From: Lacticigenium naphthae DSM 19658
Lineage (GTDB): Bacteria > Bacillota > Bacilli > Lactobacillales > Carnobacteriaceae_A
Direction of reading: 5' to 3'
Assembly: GCF_000425865.1 (NCBI RefSeq)
Contig: NZ_AUEG01000004.1
Span: 1-64,000, forward strand
DNA length: 64,000 nucleotides
The notes under the pieces are model-generated. The model had not been told where the DNA came from. It worked only from the letters and a program-made list of their open reading frames with translations, and did not search any database. Below are positions 60,911-64,000 of the stretch, in pieces. Position 1 is the first letter of the stretch, and each line of letters opens with the position of its first letter. Made by a program: the position numbers and the translations under genes.

Positions 60911-63368
60911 AGCAGAAATTCAGGAATTAACGCTTGAGGAAGTAATGGGGGACCGTTTCGGACGGTATTCAAAATACATTATCCAAGAAAGAGCTTTGCC
61001 GGATATTCGCGATGGCTTAAAACCAGTTCAACGACGTATTCTGTATGCAATGAACGTCGAAGGCAATACTAGTGAGAAAGGCTTTAGAAAATCGGCCAAA
61101 ACAGTTGGGAATGTAATCGGGAACTATCATCCTCATGGAGACAGTAGTGTCTACGAAGCGATGGTTCGTATGAGTCAAGATTGGAAGATGAAGCAACCCT
61201 TAGTCGAAATGCACGGAAATAATGGGAGTATGGATGGCGATTCTCCGGCAGCTATGCGTTATACAGAAGCACGTTTAGCTAAAATTTCGAGTGAATTAGT
61301 CAAAGACATCGACAAAGAAACGGTCGATTTCGTTTTAAACTTTGATGACACGACCCATGAACCCGTTGTCTTGCCTGCAAATTATCCTAACCTATTGATC
61401 AATGGAGCTACAGGGATCTCTGCTGGTTATGCAACGGATATTCCGCCACATAACTTAGCGGAGGTCATCGATGCTACCGTTCACTTAATTGATCATCCTA
61501 AAGCCACTACAGAAGATCTGATGAATTATGTAAAAGGACCTGACTTTCCTACCGGTGGTATTATCCAAGGCTTAAAAGGTCTTCAAAATGCATACGAAAC
61601 AGGTAAAGGGAAAATAGTTGTGCGTTGTCAATCAACGATTGAAACGCTTCGAGGAGGCAAACAACAGATCGTTGTTACCGAAGTACCCTATGAATTAAAC
61701 AAGGCATCTTTAGTCAGAAAGTTAGACGAGGTCCGGGTGAATAAAAAAATCGATGGGATAGCGGAAGTACGAGATGAATCAGACCGTTCTGGACTGCGTG
61801 TAGTGATCGAATTGAAAAAAGAGTCAAATGCTGAGGGAATTTTAACTTACTTGTTAAAAAATACTGACTTACAAGTATCGTATAACTTCAACATGGTCGC
61901 TATTTCTGACAAAAGACCGGAACAAGTGGGCTTAAGAAAAATTTTAGAAGCCTATATTAAATTCAAAAAAGAAGTCGTGACAAAACGCACACAATTTGAA
62001 TTGATGAAAGCTCGTCGTAGACAGCATATTGTTGAAGGGTTGATCAAAGCAATTTCCATACTGGACGAAGTCATTGCTACGATCCGTCAAAGTAAAAATA
62101 AGCAGGATGCAAAAGAAAACATCATCCGCTCGTATGATTTCACAGAAGTTCAAGCCGAAGCAATCGTTTCTTTGCAATTGTATCGGTTGACAAATACCGA
62201 CATCACTCAATTGCAACAAGAGTCAAACGAACTCAGCAAGAAAGTCGAAGAAATGTTAGCTATCTTGAATGATGTAAAAATACTAAATAAGTTAATGAAA
62301 AAAGAATTGAATAACGTGAAGAAAAATTATGCAGTAGAACGAATGACAGAAATCGAAAAAGAAATCGAAGAATTGAATGTAGACACAGAAGTCTTGATCA
62401 CTCAAGAAGATACAATCGTTTCTGTCACGAAAGAAGGCTATATCAAGCGCACGAGCTTACGTTCTTATGGAGCTTCTTCACCTGAAGAAATCGGTGTCAA
62501 AGAGAGCGATCACCCACTCTTTGTGAAACAACTAACGACACTTGATCAAATGATCATTTTTACAAATAAAGGAAATGTGATCAATCGCCCCGTCCACGAA
62601 ATCCCAGATGTTCGTTGGAAAGATATGGGACACCACTTATCGCAATCCATTCGGTTAGCTCCCGATGAAAAAGTAATTGCTGCTTATGGGCTTACAGAAT
62701 TTTTAGATAAAAATCGGTTTGTATTTGTGACTAAGAATGGGTATATCAAGCAGACCGTCGCAGCAGAATTCGAACCAAAAAGAAGTTACAAGAAAAAATC
62801 GTTTACGGCTATGAAATTGAAAAATAAAGCAGACGAAGTCGTTCGTGTGATTTATCTGGAAGATAAACAGGAACCAGATATTTTCCTTATCAGTAACCGT
62901 GGTTTTGGATTGAGATACACCATGAGCGAGGTCCCTATAGTAGGAGCCAAAGCTGCTGGTGTAAAATCGATGAACCTTAAACCAGGCGACTTTGTGGTCA
63001 ATGGTGTGACCATTTATCCAGAAGATTCACGAACGGATATTTTGATCGTGACGCATAGAGGCGCCGTGAAGAAAATGAATATTCAAGATTTTAGTCCATT
63101 ATCTAGAGCGCAGAGAGGGTTACTCGTGCTCAGACAATTGAAGACAAAATCGCACCAAGTAACTTTAATGAAAAAAGTTGCAGCCGATGAAACATATACG
63201 ATCGTGACCGATAAAGATAAAAAGTTTGAAATAGATGTAAACAATTATAGTTCCGTAGACCGGTATAACAATGGATCCTTCGTGTTAGACGAAAAAGAAG
63301 ATGGACAGCCAATTGAATTGATTCCGCTTCGAGTAGTCTTTGATCCAATAGATGAAAAAAAAGAATAA
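60900..63368 (+). CDS. parC: DNA topoisomerase IV subunit A
   Basis: The 822-residue breakage subunit. The active Tyr121 lies in AMRYTEARL. The quinolone-determining region HPHGDSSVYEAMVRMSQD shows the wild-type Ser and Glu, so no resistance change is visible there. A C-terminal beta-pinwheel of about 320 residues is recognisable from repeated GYIKR-type blades. It is translationally coupled to parE and is followed by a dispersed element with a terminator-like hairpin. Confidence 0.96.
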   Translation: MENRAEIQELTLEEVMGDRFGRYSKYIIQERALPDIRDGLKPVQRRILYAMNVEGNTSEKGFRKSAKTVGNVIGNYHPHGDSSVYEAMVRMSQDWKMKQPLVEMHGNNGSMDGDSPAAMRYTEARLAKISSELVKDIDKETVDFVLNFDDTTHEPVVLPANYPNLLINGATGISAGYATDIPPHNLAEVIDATVHLIDHPKATTEDLMNYVKGPDFPTGGIIQGLKGLQNAYETGKGKIVVRCQSTIETLRGGKQQIVVTEVPYELNKASLVRKLDEVRVNKKIDGIAEVRDESDRSGLRVVIELKKESNAEGILTYLLKNTDLQVSYNFNMVAISDKRPEQVGLRKILEAYIKFKKEVVTKRTQFELMKARRRQHIVEGLIKAISILDEVIATIRQSKNKQDAKENIIRSYDFTEVQAEAIVSLQLYRLTNTDITQLQQESNELSKKVEEMLAILNDVKILNKLMKKELNNVKKNYAVERMTEIEKEIEELNVDTEVLITQEDTIVSVTKEGYIKRTSLRSYGASSPEEIGVKESDHPLFVKQLTTLDQMIIFTNKGNVINRPVHEIPDVRWKDMGHHLSQSIRLAPDEKVIAAYGLTEFLDKNRFVFVTKNGYIKQTVAAEFEPKRSYKKKSFTAMKLKNKADEVVRVIYLEDKQEPDIFLISNRGFGLRYTMSEVPIVGAKAAGVKSMNLKPGDFVVNGVTIYPEDSRTDILIVTHRGAVKKMNIQDFSPLSRAQRGLLVLRQLKTKSHQVTLMKKVAADETYTIVTDKDKKFEIDVNNYSSVDRYNNGSFVLDEKEDGQPIELIPLRVVFDPIDEKKE

Positions 63369-63381
63369 GTGAACGAAAAAG

Positions 63382-63520
63382 AAGAGGTTGGGACAAAAGT
63401 CCCAGCCTCTAATCATTTCTCAAACTTTACTTTCTAAAACGTTCAGACCCGAATAGAGCTCCGCATACTGTATCCGTGAGGTGGAGGTCGGGTTTGAACG
63501 TTTTTTGTCGCACTCTCTTC
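63382..63520 (-). repeat. Dispersed intergenic element, copy 2 (with terminator hairpin)
   Basis: The reverse complement of 63382-63520 starts AGAGAGTGCGACAAAAAACG and ends at ATTAGAGGCTGGGACTTTTG, the same edges as the element at 20722-20887. The hairpin AGAGGTTGGGAC / GTCCCAGCCTCT (63383-63410, loop AAAA) may end parC. The middle differs from copy 1. Confidence 0.85.
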
Positions 63521-63713
63521 TTCTCTGTACTAACATATGAATCTATCTGTACTATAATACAAGAGGTCGTATGGTAACTTATATGGCTGTAAAGTGAAAT
63601 GTTAACAAAAAATTCACAAATTACAAATGCACTATTTCACAACATGAAAGCTTTGTTTAACAACGTTTTATAGGCTTGTTTACAATTTGGAATAACTTTG
63701 TTATGAAATGAAC

Positions 63714-63742
63714 TTGTGCAAACAAGGCTCATGTGTTATATT
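63714..63742 (+). promoter_or_regulatory. Promoter candidate of the pfl gene
   Basis: TTGTGC at 63714-63719 is 17 bases from TATATT at 63737-63742, with TG-T just before the hexamer (extended -10). It lies 51 bases before the start codon. Confidence 0.6.
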
Positions 63743-63793
63743 GAACTTGTAAAAACTGTTATAGTCAATAACATTTAGGAGGGCTTATCAATT

Positions 63794-64000
63794 ATGGAAC
63801 AAGTTAAAGGTATAGAACAATTAGAAGCTTATTGGGAAGGGTTCAAAGGTACTGTTTGGAAAAGCGAGATCGACGTACGCGACTTTATCCAAAAAAACTT
63901 TACTCAATATGAAGGTAAAGAAGAATTTTTAGCAGATGCGACAGAAGCTACTAAAGAATTATGGAGTCAAGTGATGGACTTAAATGTAAAGGAAACAGAA
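63794..64000 (+). CDS. pflB: Pyruvate formate-lyase, N-terminal part (runs off window)
   Basis: The first 69 codons are present. GLY-radical formate acetyltransferases begin much like this: YWEGFKGTVWKSEIDVRDFIQ then ATEATKELW. The enzyme turns pyruvate and CoA into acetyl-CoA and formate without oxygen. AGGAGGG precedes the ATG. The active Cys pair and Gly are beyond the window, so intactness is unknown. Confidence 0.93.
   Translation, partial: MEQVKGIEQLEAYWEGFKGTVWKSEIDVRDFIQKNFTQYEGKEEFLADATEATKELWSQVMDLNVKETE

Larger units (their letters stand above)
63369..63793 (+). other. Region between parC and pfl
   Basis: The 425 bases consist of the dispersed element (63382-63520) and a 270-base AT-rich leader. 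The leader has scattered TTCACAA and TTGTTTAAC words, a promoter (63714-63742) and AGGAGGG at 63778-63784. No ORF is supported. Confidence 0.7.

Noticed and set aside
63545-63700. Rex-type (TTGTGAA...TTCACAA) operator before pfl
   Set aside because: TTCACAA words and GTGAA...TTCAC pairs occur, but spacing does not match the usual site; left as unassigned.

Overview
The window looks like chromosomal DNA of a low-GC Gram-positive bacterium of the order Lactobacillales. The best guess is the Carnobacteriaceae or close relatives. The evidence is the low GC, strong AGGAGG-type ribosome binding sites, intrinsic hairpin-T terminators, and the gene order on the right: thyA-folA, ypmR-ypmS-msrA-yozE, two lepB genes, rbgA-rnhB-dprA-topA-xerC-hslV-hslU and plsY/parE-parC/pfl. 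I saw no rRNA, tRNA, CRISPR array or prophage. The genus assignment is inference.

Layout. 0-7 kb: the start of an IS110-type transposase with its long non-coding end, then an SDR, ndk, an MscS channel, an alanine/glycine symporter, a butanediol-dehydrogenase-type MDR and a membrane-anchored phosphoesterase. 7-13.8 kb: a cobalamin riboswitch with a terminator, then a single-direction operon for class Ib (nrdHIEF) and class III (nrdDG) ribonucleotide reductases. Both B12-independent DNA-precursor enzymes therefore appear to be under one B12 switch. 14.8-23.8 kb: a sugar locus with a DeoR regulator, a glucose-family PTS IICBA, a YbiW-like glycyl radical enzyme, its radical-SAM activase, a SorC-type regulator and an FSA-type aldolase. 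The parts match the anhydroglycolysis route (1,5-anhydrohexitol-6-phosphate to 1-deoxyfructose-6-phosphate to hydroxyacetone plus glyceraldehyde-3-phosphate). Its promoters share an ACGAAAG box, and two of them also share an upstream TGCACAWWTGTGCA palindrome at nearly the same distance from the -10.

23.8-36 kb is an accessory stretch: a bactofilin-like membrane protein, a VOC protein, the PH-domain pair YdbS/YdbT, a YdjC deacetylase, a NERD-domain protein, a striking 3 x 247-bp tandem array of hairpins, an amidase, several small membrane or zinc-ribbon proteins with one frameshifted remnant, an RNase HI-like protein, a cold shock protein and a UDG. 36-64 kb is mostly core housekeeping: an ABC-F factor, thymidylate synthesis, a zinc/cobalt-type ArsR and P-type ATPase pair, secretion and protein quality control, ribosome assembly, DNA topology and recombination, phospholipid synthesis, and the start of pyruvate formate-lyase.

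The genes fit a fermentative, facultatively anaerobic life: class III RNR, two glycyl radical systems (pfl and the sugar GRE), and butanediol-type redox chemistry beside oxygen-tolerant class Ib RNR. Two genes often found in this neighbourhood, trmFO between topA and xerC and codY after hslU, are absent here.
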